The notes: generated by a model not told the origin, from the sequence alone. A DNA stretch of 64,000 nt from Siphonodentalium dalli (GCA_032622095.1 CP136064.1:45216989-45280988), one strand, 5' to 3'. Shown: positions 44,330 through 55,196, counted from the stretch's first letter. Numbers and translations: made by a program.

Positions 44330-46468
44330 CATGAATTCCAGATAGCGACGGTTTAGAGATTACATCAGTGGCGTAGGTTACTAGCATTGAGTGTGTATGT
44401 TCTCGTTTTGGTTTTGTTTGAATTCAGCGCACTTTCATTCGCTAGGCCGTAGTTGTGTTATGACATATCCCAAATGTATCCAGTATGTACAACATTATGA
44501 CACATATTTGTGGTGGCAGGCGTAAACAATCGACTACGAAATGTATTCTTAAGAACACGAGAGTGTGTATCTTTTTAGTCTTATCTTAGCAGAGCAACCT
44601 TTTCTGGACCTCCCTCCTGCCAGTCTGGTCAACAAACACAAACATATATTGGAGCTTCGTATACTCACATGCTAACACAGTTGTTTCCCCACATGCGCTG
44701 GTCAGACCAGCTTAACGAGTGGAAATAACTCTGCAGTATAAGGAGAGAGCCAAGGGACGTAGGGAGGCCCGTGGCTGCTTTCAGCTTCAATTTGACCTAG
44801 TAATCACCCAATGTATCCCACTTCCGGGGAATGGGCAACCTGGAAATTGAGCCGACACGTGGTCGATAATATTTATAACACGTGTAAGAAAACAGACATT
44901 TTGTGGCTTTTATCGTTGCACTGCAATCTAATGTTCTATGCCTAGTTATTGTAGTTAATATATGATAGGATAATATTTTATTTCACAATACATTATATAT
45001 TAATACATTATACTATAAGTGAATTCGTATATGTATTGTGTGGAGTGCCGTGGCCTATGATGGCCGTCTACCCGGCACCCCTGCCTGACAGAATACAATC
45101 AATAATGGCTATATAAAGAATTTAAATATTTCACTATAATTATCAGATTAGATTAATATTTAAATTGGATTTAGATATAGATATGGATTCCAGCGAATAC
45201 AAAATATGTTTTAGTTGTGTGGATAGAAATAGATATGAATGAATATGCAATGGTCAATGTTCTCAATAACAAGTTTTGGAGTATGTTTTGGCTGCATTTA
45301 CTAAGGGGAATTAATAAAACTTTGCTCACACACTATATGAAGTCTGTTCAACAGTAGTTTAGAACAATAATCATCTGTTCTTTAAAAATCGCCAGTGTGT
45401 GAACAAACCACAGCGCGCTAACTTATGAATAATTCAATTAAATGTATTATTTGTTTATAACTGTCACAGTTGGTATTTTCAGCCAGGCATTGGACGAGAT
45501 TTTGCAGGATATAAGTCTTAGTACTGAAGCATACATTCGACGGCATTAGTTCTTCAAATAACCATGTGTTTTCTTGGTAAACAGTTCGTCCAAATTCACA
45601 GATAATTTTGACTCAGCGAAGCCCCGGCTCTGACATACGCACATATACGAGCTAATTAACCCGTAATCAACTTGATGTTGGTCCCGTCCCCAAACGGACA
45701 GCTTGATGCAATTCCATGAATTGACTATGAAGTGGTTGCGGAAATATTTGCACCTCAACCACCCTACCCCTTGAATGATATGCTGACTTTGAAACCGGAG
45801 TAAACATTTGTTTATGCTGCAACACATAGGAGCACATTGATCCCCGTCACTGGAAACGTTACACGGTTCGGTATAAGTCAAACAATAGAAAGTTAACCAT
45901 TCGTTTACAGAACTCAGTCTTTGTCAGTGATCTTTTCAAATCGATAATAGATCTCTCTGGTCATTATAGTTGAAAAATATGCGTTGAAGCTGATTGAAGT
46001 GCAGTTATTCAATGCAAGTAATCTGATAACTCAATTTTAAAATATATTTCGATGCAGTCTGGGACTAGAAATGCAATAAACTTGGCTGCCAAAAAAATAT
46101 CTATAAGTCTGCGCACCTTTCGGCCTCTGTTATGTGTCATCACCCTGCTATTTGGATGTGATTACCTCGACATGCCGAGATATTTCAAACAGTTATTCTC
46201 GAGCATGGTGACACGAATAATTTTGTTTACAAACTCAATTTCCTGGTATAGCCACATTCTCCTGGAAGCGGGATCTATATGGTGGTATTTATCACTTGTG
46301 TTTTTCACGAAATATCGATGAGTTCAGTGGGAATTATTTCGCTTTCAGGCATGATTTGATATCCCTTATCCCAAAAACTACGCATACGTAGCTTAATTTG
46401 GAGATTCAACGGCTCGGTCGTGTACGTGTAATATAGTTGGTAGTAACAACGGCACTTTTTCGTAACAG
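44330..46468. other. Single-copy-looking DNA, no gene recognised
   Basis: The stretch after the satellite is AT-rich and not visibly repetitive. Two open frames, 45546-45881 on the minus strand (111 codons) and 46052-46321 on the plus strand (89 codons), show no motif or composition that I can tie to a protein family. I do not call either a gene. The AT-rich part at 44940-45250 contains only short irregular repeats. Confidence 0.6.
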
Positions 46469-46507
46469 TTAAAGGCCCACTTAATTTTCGATCACATATA
46501 TAAAATA

Positions 46508-47102
46508 CTAGCAGGTGAACCGACTTCGTCCGGGCTTTGACCTTGAATTGACCATTTTGAAGGTCAAGGTAAGGTCGGAGTCACGATTTGACCCGTCCAA
46601 AACACCCCCTGTCGTCGAAAACCGTCCACCAGTTTTCCCGGCCATAGCTAACAGACAAACAAACAGACAGAAGTCCCAAAATATATATTAGATCATTTGT
46701 GGGTACCCGTTTCAAGGTGAAGGTCACCTCGGGCGGAAATACTGACCCGATGAAAATCTCCCCCATTCCCAGGAACCCCTAAGTACGAACACAGAATCAC
46801 ACAACACGCTCATGTCTGTACACAGACACAACACGCTCATGTCTGGACACACACACGCTCTTTATCAACGACACTGCGGATACGAACGCTCTTTAACTAT
46901 CACGCGATTAACCCATGGACTACCCATTGCTGTGGCGGGGGATTGGAGAATGAGTGATCTGACGTTCCCAGAAGCGGTGCGATGACATTCCATCTGGTAT
47001 TTTACCCTTAGATAGGAAGTTTGGGCTCAATCCGTCCGACAGTTTTCCCGGCCATAGCTAATAGACAAACAAACAAACAGAAGTCCTAAAATATATATTA
47101 GA
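46508..47102 (-). mobile_element. Helitron-like element, hairpin type 2, with doubled 5' end
   Basis: On the minus strand the element ends in a GC-rich hairpin (complement of the CCGACTTCGTCCGGG part), seven bases, then CTAG followed by T. This is the canonical Helitron 3' arrangement. A TC-starting 5' end with TATATATTTT lies at 47102, and a second almost identical 5' end lies at 46692. Both are preceded by the same GGCCATAGCTAA and ACAAACAAACAGAAG stretch. The doubled 5' end suggests two partial insertions or an internal duplication. No Rep/helicase frame is present, so it is non-autonomous. Confidence 0.65.
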
Positions 47103-47772
47103 CTAGCAGTTTAGCCCGCCACCGGCGGCTTGTCCGAAACATGACATTTTTTTTATATTTATTTTATAATTTTTAGCTCCACGCGTTTCAATAAGAAAAA
47201 TTTGTACCCGGTAGCTCCACCCGTTTCCGAGATCTGGACTGCGCAAGTGCGCATGCGCGAAGCTGGCGTCGCACGTGCTCGGCGACCCGATAAAATTGTA
47301 ACCCGGCGCAAGATACATTGACATAGCAAATTTCAAGTCGATAGCTCCACCCGTTTCCGAGATCTCGTCTGCGCATGCGCTGCACGGGCGTCGCACGGGC
47401 TCGGCGACCCGATCAAATTTGTACCCGGCGCAAGTTACATTCACATAGCAAATTTCAAGTCGATAGCTCCACCCGTTTCCGAGATCTCGTCTGCGCATGT
47501 GCTGCACGGGCGTCGCACGGGCTCGGCGACCCGATCAAATTTGTACCCGTCGCAAGATACATTCACATAGCAAATTTCAAGTCGATAGCTCCACCCGTTT
47601 CCGAGATCTCGTCTGCGCATGCGCTGCACGGGCGTCGCACGGGCTCGCCAATACGACAACGACCACCGCCTGGTCAAACTACACACACGTACCAAGTTTC
47701 GTCCCGATCGGTCGAGAATCGTAGATTTGTATGAAGTACAACACACACACAAACATAAATATATAAGAGAGA
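47103..47772 (-). mobile_element. Helitron-like element, hairpin type 1, with 122-bp internal repeats
   Basis: The 3' end on the minus strand is the complement of CTAGCAGTTTAGCCCGCC-ACC-GGCGGC, a perfect short hairpin followed by CTAG. Inside are about four tandem copies of a 122-bp repeat (starts of the matching motif at 47253, 47375, 47497, 47619) carrying GTTTCCGAGATCT and GCGCATGCGC. Next to them are the CCCGATCGGTCGAGAA segment and a CA-rich tract. The 5' end is at 47772 (TC on the minus strand). Long frames here are by-products of the 122-bp period. Confidence 0.7.
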
Positions 47773-47960
47773 TATGTAAATTAGATAGATTGTATCAAAA
47801 TATATAGGAGATATATGTAAATGATCTACACACCATTACTGGTGTTTGTCAAAGTTTAGTGGGGTATATCAATACTCATTCACGATTATATCATTGAGGT
47901 CCGGAGGGTGTGGGCTATCTCTCGAATACACGGAGTTCTCAAAATATATAGAAGAGAAGA
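47773..47960. mobile_element. Helitron remnant between full elements
   Basis: This 188-bp interval separates two full elements. It contains two further sequences resembling the 5' end, ATATATAGGAGA at 47800-47811 and AAATATATAGAAGAGAAGA ending at 47960. No hairpin-plus-CTAG end lies between them. It is probably the debris of one or more truncated copies. Confidence 0.45.
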
Positions 47961-48344
47961 CTAGCCGATGAGCCCGACGTTGTCCGGGCTATTCAAAACC
48001 CAAATTTCAAGTCGATAGCTCCACCCGTTTCCGAGATCTGGTCTGCGCATGCGCGAAGCTGGCGTCGCACGGGCTCGGCGACCCGATACAATTTGTACCC
48101 GGCGCAAGATACATTCACATAGCAAATTTCAAGTCGATAGCTCCACCCGTTTCCGAGATCTTGTCTGCGCATGCGCTGCACGGGCGTCGCACGGGCTCGC
48201 CAATACGACAACGACCACCGCCTGGTCAAACTACACACACGTACCAAGTTTCGTCCCGATCGGTCGAGAAACGTAGATTTGTATAAAGGACAGACAGACA
48301 GCCAGACAAACAGACAGACAGATTATTTCAAAATATATAAGAGA
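47961..48344 (-). mobile_element. Helitron-like element, hairpin type 3
   Basis: The minus-strand 3' end is a strong hairpin (AGCCCGAC-GTT-GTCCGGGCT on the plus strand, one bulged base) six bases from CTAG. Two 122-bp internal repeats, the CCCGATCGGTCGAGAA segment and a GACA-rich microsatellite precede the 5' end at 48344 (TCTCTTATATATTTTG on the minus strand). It abuts the next element directly. Confidence 0.75.
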
Positions 48345-48947
48345 CTAGAAGGTGACCCGACTTCGTCCGGGCTTTGACCATGAATTGTCCATTTTGAAGG
48401 TCAAGGTCAGGTGGGGGTCACAATTTGAACCGTCCAAAACACTGCCCGAACAAAAGTACCCGACAAAGTACCCGTCGAAATCCATCCGGTTTTACCCGAT
48501 TTGACCTCGAATTGATCATTTTGATGCTCAAGATGAGGTCGGGGTCACGATTTGACCCTTCCAAAACACTCAGTAGACAAAAGTAACCCCATGTATAAAA
48601 TTTCGTCAAAATCCCATTAAAATTCGCGATTTGACCTTGAATTGACCAGATTTCAAGGTCAACGTCACGTCGCACGGGCAAATGAATATGCTTATGAGAC
48701 TCCCCATACGAAAGTATCCCCACATACTAAGTTTCATCGAAAACCCGTGATATTCAGGCGTTTGACCTTGAAATGACCCGATTTCAATGTCAAGGTCATG
48801 TCGCACGGGCAAATTAATAGGCCTATGTCACTCCCCGGCCGAAAATACCCCCACATACCAAGTTTCATCGAAATCGACTCGGCCGTTTTCAAGTCCATCG
48901 ATTACAGACACACACACACACACAGATCTTCCAAAATATATAATAGA
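48345..48947 (-). mobile_element. Helitron-like element, hairpin type 2, rich in TGACCTTGA motifs
   Basis: The terminus begins CTAGAAGGTGACCCGACTTC on the plus strand, whose complement makes a hairpin seven bases from CTAG. The interior is four degenerate repeats of about 120 bp containing TTTGACCTTGAATTGACC and TCAAGGTCA, plus CCCCACATACCAAGTTTCAT. A CA microsatellite precedes the 5' end at 48947. There is no coding capacity. Confidence 0.75.
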
Positions 48948-50109
48948 CTAGCAGGTTAGCCCGCCACCGGCGGCTTGTCCGAAACATGACATTTTTTTAA
49001 TATTTGTTTTTAATTTTTAGCTCCACGCGTTTCAATAAGAAAAATTTGTACCCGGTAGCTCCACCCGTTTCCGAGATCTGGTCTGCGCATGCGCGAAGCT
49101 GGCGTCGCACGGACTCGGCGACCCGATAAAATTTGTACCCGGCGCAAGATACATTCACATAGCAAATTTCAAGTCGATAGCTCCACCCGTTTCCGAGATC
49201 TCGTCTGCGCATGCGCTGCACGGGCGTCGCATGGACTCGGCGACCCGATAAAATTTGTACCCGGTGCAAGATACATTCACATAGCAAATTTCAGGTCGAT
49301 AGCTCCACCCGTTTCCGAGATCTGCCTTTCTGCATAATATTTCGAGCGATAACATTGCATTGAAATGTCAGACTCCCATCGTGAACCTCAACACGAAGTA
49401 AACACGTGTTTCGAGCGATAACATTGCATTGAAATGACTCCCATCGTGAACCTCAAGACGACGTAAAACACGTGTTGCGTTCTAGGAAATGCACTCAATG
49501 CAGATGCTAATAACGTTGACTTCGTATATATATATATAATGACGTTATTAACCTCGGCCGTGCCGTTTGAGCTGATTTTTATGACTGGGAGTGGAGTACG
49601 GGTGCTCGGAGCTTCTGGAAAACGCGTGGACGACATCGTACGTGGTATTTTACCTTTAGATAGGAAGTTTGAGCTCAATCTGTCCAGCCGTTCCCGTCCT
49701 AATGTACTATTTCGAGCGATAACAATTGTCAGACTCCCATCGTGAACCTCAACACGAAGTAAACACGTGTTTCGAGCGATAACATTGCATTGAAGTCAGA
49801 CTCCCATCGTGGACCCCCAAGACGACGTAAACACGTGTTTGTTCCGGTATAACTTTGGAGACTCTGACTTCATATATATATATAATGACGTTATTAACCC
49901 CGGCCGTGCCGTTTGAGCTGATTTCGATGACTGGGAGTGGATAAAGGGTGCTCAGAGCTTCTCGAAAACACATCTACTGCGGTGTCGGTGGGATTTTACA
50001 CTTACATACGAAATTTGATCTCAATCTGTACACGCGTTTTGGATTCTATGAAGTACACACACACATATATACACACATATATACGAAGTCTCAAAATATA
50101 TAGTATAGA
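48948..50109 (-). mobile_element. Helitron-like element, hairpin type 1, with internal duplication of about 350 bp
   Basis: The CTAG end at 48948 is followed by the GCCCGCCACCGGCGGC hairpin. The left part has 122-bp repeats as in neighbouring elements. From about 49340 to 50045 a second module occurs twice. Its markers are CGTGTTTCGAGCGATAACAT (49405 and 49766), a TATA run, and GACGTTATTAACC (49541 and 49887). The 5' end is at 50109 after ACATATATACA microsatellite DNA. Confidence 0.7.
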
Positions 50110-50968
50110 CTAGAAGGTGACCCGACTTCGTCCGGGCTTTGACCTTGAATTGACCATTTTGAAAGTCAAGGTCAGGTGGGGTCAAACACCAACACCCCAA
50201 AAATGGTGGAAATCGGCCCAGCGGATACCGGGAAATCGGCCCAGCGGATACCGAGATACCCTATGCATCAAATTTCGTCCGTAAAAATCCGCCAGTTTAA
50301 CTCGATTTGATTTCCACTCAAGTATATACACGCGCCTCATATACACACGCTCATTAATTATCAAGTTTCAACGTAAAGATAAATTACCATCGGTGCCCGA
50401 GATATCGCCAAGACGTCTGAAACAGTCAAATGCATCGGCCGGTTAAGCGTTAACGTGATCTAACGTTATGACCTCTAACGACGTCATAGAAGATATGCAT
50501 TGTTTTTATCCTGATGGAAGATAGTACCACTTCTTCTTGATAATTGAGGCAGATAACTAAAACGCATTATATATCGTTGGAAAGAAGAAACACGAAAGAT
50601 TCTCACAGTGTCATTATTATGACTGGCATTTTATTATTCGCGCTGTTTCGAATCGATTTGTAAGCACCGAACTCAAATGAAAGTCCCGTAACACAGCGTA
50701 AAAACAGATTTGACCTCGGCACGTGAAAAGTTGACCTCGGATCTGAAAATCAATAGGCGTATGTCACCCCCGGCCGAAAATACCCCCACATACCAAGTTT
50801 CATCGAAATCGGGAAGGCCGTTTTCGAGTTTATCGATTACACACACACACATTCCCTCATACACACACACCCTCACACACACACACACACCCTCTCTCAT
50901 ACACACACCCACCCTCCCACACACACACACACACACACACAAACAGATCTTCCAAAATATATAATAGA
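50110..50968 (-). mobile_element. Helitron-like element, hairpin type 2, with CA microsatellite
   Basis: CTAGAAGGTGACCCGACTTC opens the plus-strand copy at 50110. TGACCTTGA lies at 50140 and TCAAGGTCA at 50166. The middle (50350-50700) is not shared with the other copies I compared. An interrupted CA microsatellite runs at 50839-50945 and the 5' end is at 50968. The reading frame seen across the CA tract is low-complexity and not a gene. Confidence 0.7.
50839..50945. repeat. Interrupted CA microsatellite
   Basis: CA dinucleotides dominate, broken by CCCTC and CTCAT interruptions. The tract sits at the usual microsatellite position of the Helitron-like element, close to its 5' end on the minus strand. 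Confidence 0.9.
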
Positions 50969-51477
50969 CTAGCAGGTTAGCCCGCCACTGGCGGCATTCG
51001 TCCCATGGCTTTGTTCGAAAAAGCAATTGCAACAGGTTCCGAGACACTTGTGCTGCATTTGCAGCAAATTTCGGCAATTTTTAATTGAATTTTTGGTTTT
51101 TAAATTTTACCCAATTTTTTTTTGGTTTTTCAAGGAGTTAATTGTGCCATTTTAATTATGTTTTTAAATTTTACCCGATTTTTTTTTTGTTTTTCAATGA
51201 ACCCGTCCATGACACTTCCCGTATTTAGCAAGTTTGAGCTCAATCGGTTCGAGTCTATAAAGGACACACTCATATATATGACACTTCCCGTAGGTAGCAA
51301 GTTTGAGCTCAATCGGCATTCCCTGGAATTTCCCAGCCACCAACGCGGCGTAATTTTGGTACATATATAGAGACCAATTGTCCATCGGCTGTCATGTGTA
51401 GTAAAGATGTCTCATATAAGCCGACATTGCCGTGGGGATGCCCGTTCCTACACGCGTTTTCGATTCTATGAAGTACC

Positions 51478-51528
<51 letters not shown>

Positions 51529-51548
51529 GGGAGTCTCAAATTATATAG
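50969..51548 (-). mobile_element. Helitron-like element, hairpin type 1, broken at its right end
   Basis: A CTAG end at 50969 with a GCCCGCCACTGGCGGC hairpin is followed by T-rich DNA. Two copies of TGACACTTCCCGTA with CAAGTTTGAGCTCAATCGG and a pure TA microsatellite (about 51478-51527) follow. The usual junction with the next element is missing: TATATAGTC runs straight into the body of the following copy, so a deletion removed one element's hairpin end. Confidence 0.6.
51478..51527. repeat. TA microsatellite
   Basis: An uninterrupted run of alternating A and T of about 50 bp lies within the type 1 Helitron-like element. Confidence 0.9.
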
Positions 51549-51912
51549 TCAAAAACCAAATTTCAAGTCGATAGCTCCACCCGTTTCCGAGATCTGGTCC
51601 GCGCATGCGCGAAGCTGGCGTCGCACGGGCTCGGCGACCCGATAAAATTCGTATTCGGGGCAAGATACATTCACATACCAAATTTCAAGTCGATAGCTCC
51701 ACCCGTTTCCGAGATCTCGTCTGCGCATGCACTGCACGGGCGTCGCACGGGCTCGCCAATACGACAACGTCCACCGCCTGGTCAAACTACACACACGTAC
51801 CAAGTTTCGTCCCGATCGGTCGAGAATCGTAGATTTGTATTAATGACAAACATACAAACATACAGACAAACATACAAACAAACAGACAGAGGTCTTCAAA
51901 ATATATATGAGA
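51549..51912 (-). mobile_element. Helitron-like element, type 3, 3' end truncated
   Basis: The body matches the type 3 elements (two 122-bp repeats, CCCGATCGGTCGAGAA, then CATACAAACA microsatellite) and the 5' end is intact at 51912. The hairpin and CTAG end expected near 51548 are absent. Confidence 0.65.
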
Positions 51913-52452
51913 CTAGCCGATGAGCCCGACGTTGTCCGGGCTATTCAAAAACCAAATTTCAAGTCGATAGCTCTACCCAGCGCTATTCAAAAACCAAATT
52001 TCAAGTCGATAGCTCTACCCGTTTCCGAGATCTGGTCTGCGCATGCGCGAAGCTGGCGTCGCACGGGCTCGGCGACCCAATAAAATTTGTATCCGGGGCA
52101 AGTTACATTCACATACTAAATTTCAAGTCGATAGCTCCACCCGTTTCCGAGATCTCGTCTGCGCATGCGCGAAGCTGGCGTCGCACGGGCTCGGCGACCC
52201 GATAAAATTCGTATCCGGGGCAAGATACATTCACATAGCAAATTTCAAGTCGATAGCTCTACCCGTTTCCGAGATCTCGTCTGCGCATGCGCGAAGCGGG
52301 CGCCGCACGGGCTCGCCAATACGACAACGTCCACCGCCTGGTCAAACTACACACACGTACAAAGTTTCGTCCCGATCGTTCGAGAATCGTAGATTTGTAT
52401 AAATGACAGACAGACAGACATACAGACAGAGGTCTTCAAAATATATATGAGA
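51913..52452 (-). mobile_element. Helitron-like element, type 3, three 122-bp repeats
   Basis: CTAGCCGATGAGCCCGACGT starts the copy. A short segment next to the hairpin (ATTCAAAAACCAAATTTCAAG) is duplicated. Three 122-bp repeats follow (motif starts at 52043, 52165 and a variant near 52287), then a GACA microsatellite and the 5' end at 52452. The element abuts its neighbours on both sides. Confidence 0.75.
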
Positions 52453-53080
52453 CTAGCCGATGAGCCCGACGTTGTCCGGGCTATTCAAAAACCAAATTTC
52501 AAGTCGATAGCTCTACCCATTTCCTAGATCTGGTCTGCGCATGCGCGAAGCTGGCGTCGCACGGGCTCGGCGACCCGATAAAATTCGTATCCGGGGCAAG
52601 ATACATTCACATACCAAATTTCAAGTCGATAGCTCCACCCGTTTCCGAGATCTCGTCTGCGCATGCGCGAAGCTGGCGTCGCACGGGCTCGGTGACCCGA
52701 TAAAATTCGTATCCAGGGCAAGATACATTCACATAGCTAATTTCAAGTTGATAGCTCCACCCGTTTCCGAGATCTCGTCTGCGCATGCGCGAAGCTGGCG
52801 TCGCACGGGCTCAGCGACCCGATAAAATTCGTATCCGGGGCAAGATACATTCACATAGCAAATTTCAAGTCGATAGCTCCAGCCGTTTCCGAGATCTCGT
52901 CTGCGCATGCGCGAATCGGGTGCCACACGGGCTCGCCAATACGACAACGACGACCGCCTTGTCAAACTACACATACGTACCAAGTTTCGTCCCGATCGGT
53001 CGAGAATCGTAGATTTGTATAAATGACAGACAGACAGACAGACAGACATACAGACAGAGGTCTTCAAAATATATATGAGA
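52453..53080 (-). mobile_element. Helitron-like element, type 3, four 122-bp repeats
   Basis: This is the last member of the array. It has the type 3 hairpin end at 52453 and 122-bp repeats starting at 52541, 52663 and 52785 with a divergent fourth. A (GACA)n tract precedes the 5' end at 53080, which is followed by T. Together with the A at 46507, this makes the outer junctions of the array A and T, as expected for Helitron insertion between A and T. Confidence 0.75.
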
Positions 53081-53443
53081 TATGCCATATTCTATACCAT
53101 TTGAAAGAGGAAGCTCCAAAACATTGTATTATCAACTTACCCGGTGTCATAAACTGTGAACATTTTGTTTTTTTGCTGAGTTTCCAACGTGTTATTGTCG
53201 TCTAGATTGTAGTAAAAAGTGTGTTATTTCAATGAAGGGGGGATAACTCTTAAATATGCAAATTTTTCTGTAATTTTCGGCTGTTTCTATTTCTCTATGG
53301 GCATCTTCTGAGACACAGATGTTTCAAATGGTGATGAATTATAGTATTTTAATCATATTTTATGGTATAAATTGTTATTAAAATCGTATATCTAGTCACT
53401 ATAAAAAAATAATCGGTGACACGAAAATTAAGTGGGCCTTTAA

Positions 53444-54270
53444 TAACAACTCAGAGTTTAGTTTAAACATATGCATTATACGCTTACCAACGGATTGTAG
53501 ACTACGTTGCAGTTAAAAAAATATAGTTATCCCGCAAAGGCGATATCGAACTCTTAACTTTCATACTATCCCATGCACGAACGACCGATTCACGTATACG
53601 TATATCAATGCGCGACAGAAATCCTCGCCAGTTAATCCTCGAGTTAACCTTACTTTCATAGTTTTATCACATAATTAACCCCCAAAACGGGCCTCATATT
53701 TTTAGTAAGACACACGTGTATTATCGACGCGCAGATTGACGTAAGAGCACAGCGCAATTATATAGATCAATGTTATTTTGTGTTATTAGAATAAAATTAT
53801 GATATTAAATTTGTGTCGGGTTATTTAGTGTTGACTGTGACATAAACATGGGTAATAATTGTGGTTGAACCATTTTGTCAACATGCAAAGACACATTTAA
53901 AATCCAAATTCTATACGAAATTTATTAATCTCGTCTACTGAATTTCGTACAGATTTGCGACTCATTAGATATCCTCTATATATCACGATTTTATTTTTGT
54001 GTGCTGAAATTCGACACACTCTGGGGGGAATCAATGGAATGATATGGGAACTATAATTTTCTATAGTGGGCAGTGAATTAAGATTGAGTAAGCGGAGAGA
54101 GATCAGATATTGTTTTTGGTGACTCGATTGAAGATGATTACGAGAACATTTATAGTTGTAAATGGTGAATACGTATAAATACGTATAATAAAATAGAATA
54201 AAACTCTGTAGCTCAACTTGGGAAGAAGTAAATTTTTTGCTGCGCAATGAATAGAATGATAATGAAGAAG
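53444..54270. other. Non-coding stretch, no feature recognised
   Basis: AT-rich DNA to the right of the TTAA-flanked element. The overlapping minus-strand frames at 53897-54247 and 54103-54354 lack any recognisable domain and run into the neighbouring tandem element. I do not call them genes. Confidence 0.6.
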
Positions 54271-54280
54271 GAAAGTAAAC

Positions 54281-55196
54281 AAGAGGTCACCCCGAAGATC
54301 CATATGAAGTTTGGTGATGATCGGATGAGGGATGTGGTCTGTAGGGTGCGCCAAAGGATTTAGTCATACAAAGAGCAATTCCAAGATGGCTGCTGGCGGC
54401 CATGTTTTTTAACGAATTTCGGTCAAAATATGCTCCCATCTAGAGGTCATTCCGAAGATCCATATGAAGTTTGGTGATGATCGGTTTAGGGATGTGGTAT
54501 GTAGGGTGCGCCAAAGGATTTAGTCATACACAGAATACAATTCCAATATGGCCGCTGTCGGCCATGTTATTGAACTAAGTGCGGCCAAAATAGGAGGCTC
54601 CCATCTAGAGGTCACCCCGTAAGTCTGTATGAAGTTTGCTGATCATCAAATGAGGGATATGGTCTGTAGGGTGTGCCAAACGATTTATTCATGCAAAGAG
54701 TAAAATCCAAGATGACTGCCGGTGGCCATGTTTTTCATCGAAAACTGTTCAACTTTGATAGCTCCCATTTAGAGGTAATTCTAAACATGTCTGTAGATTT
54801 TCAAATCAATTATCCAATAAATGCGGGCTGCGGGGTGTGTCGATAGATTCAAATTTGAAATCAATGATGGCCGCTGGCGGCCATGTTTTTGAACGAATTT
54901 CGGCCAAAATAGGAGGCACCCATTTAAGATCACCCCAAAGATCCATATGAAGTTCGGTGATCAAAAATGGGCGATGTGGTCTATGGGGTATGCCAAAGAA
55001 TTTAGTCATGCAGAGAGTAAAATACAAGATGCCTGCTGAAGTTACATTTGAAGTTTGGTGACGATCTGATGAGGGATACAGCCTGTAGGACGTGCCGAAA
55101 TAAAATGTTGACGCTTATACGTACGCACACACAGACGACGGACGCCAACCCATGGCAATTGCTCAAACTTCACCACGTTGCCTAGTTGAGCTAAAA
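54281..55196. mobile_element. Tandem element, five degenerate copies of about 160 bp, with hairpin end
   Basis: Copies begin near 54282, 54442, 54607, 54770 and 54925. Each carries forms of AGAGGTCACCCCGAAGATCC, GAAGTTTGGTGATGATCGG, GTCTGTAGGGTGCGCCAAA and GGCGGCCATGTTTTT. The right end has ACGCACACACAGACGACGGA and then GCTCAA...TTGAGC, a small hairpin followed by TAAAAA. Similar tandem modules with a GACG-rich tract and a hairpin ending in AGCTAAAAA are, to my knowledge, common in mollusc and other marine invertebrate genomes as non-autonomous transposons. The exact class is not determined here. Confidence 0.65.

Larger units (their letters stand above)
46469..53443. mobile_element. Inverted-repeat DNA element with TTAA flanks, split by Helitron array
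   Basis: AGGCCCACTTAATTTTCG at 46473-46490 is matched exactly by its reverse complement at 53422-53439. Each is flanked outside by TTAA (46469-46472 and 53440-53443). Removing the Helitron-like array at 46508-53080 leaves an element of about 394 bp with no coding capacity, consistent with a MITE. TTAA target duplications are known for piggyBac and a few other superfamilies. The TIR start (AGG) is not the usual piggyBac CCC, so the superfamily stays open. The TTAA is palindromic and part of an A/T-rich border, so a longer TIR with a different target site cannot be excluded. Confidence 0.7.

Noticed and set aside
45546-45881. 111-codon minus-strand frame as a gene
   Set aside because: No recognisable domain, no supporting splice or promoter signals, and a length plausible by chance.
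47103-53000. Arg-rich reading frames over the 122-bp repeats
   Set aside because: The same peptide recurs with the 122-bp period on both strands within non-autonomous transposons. There is no start context or domain.
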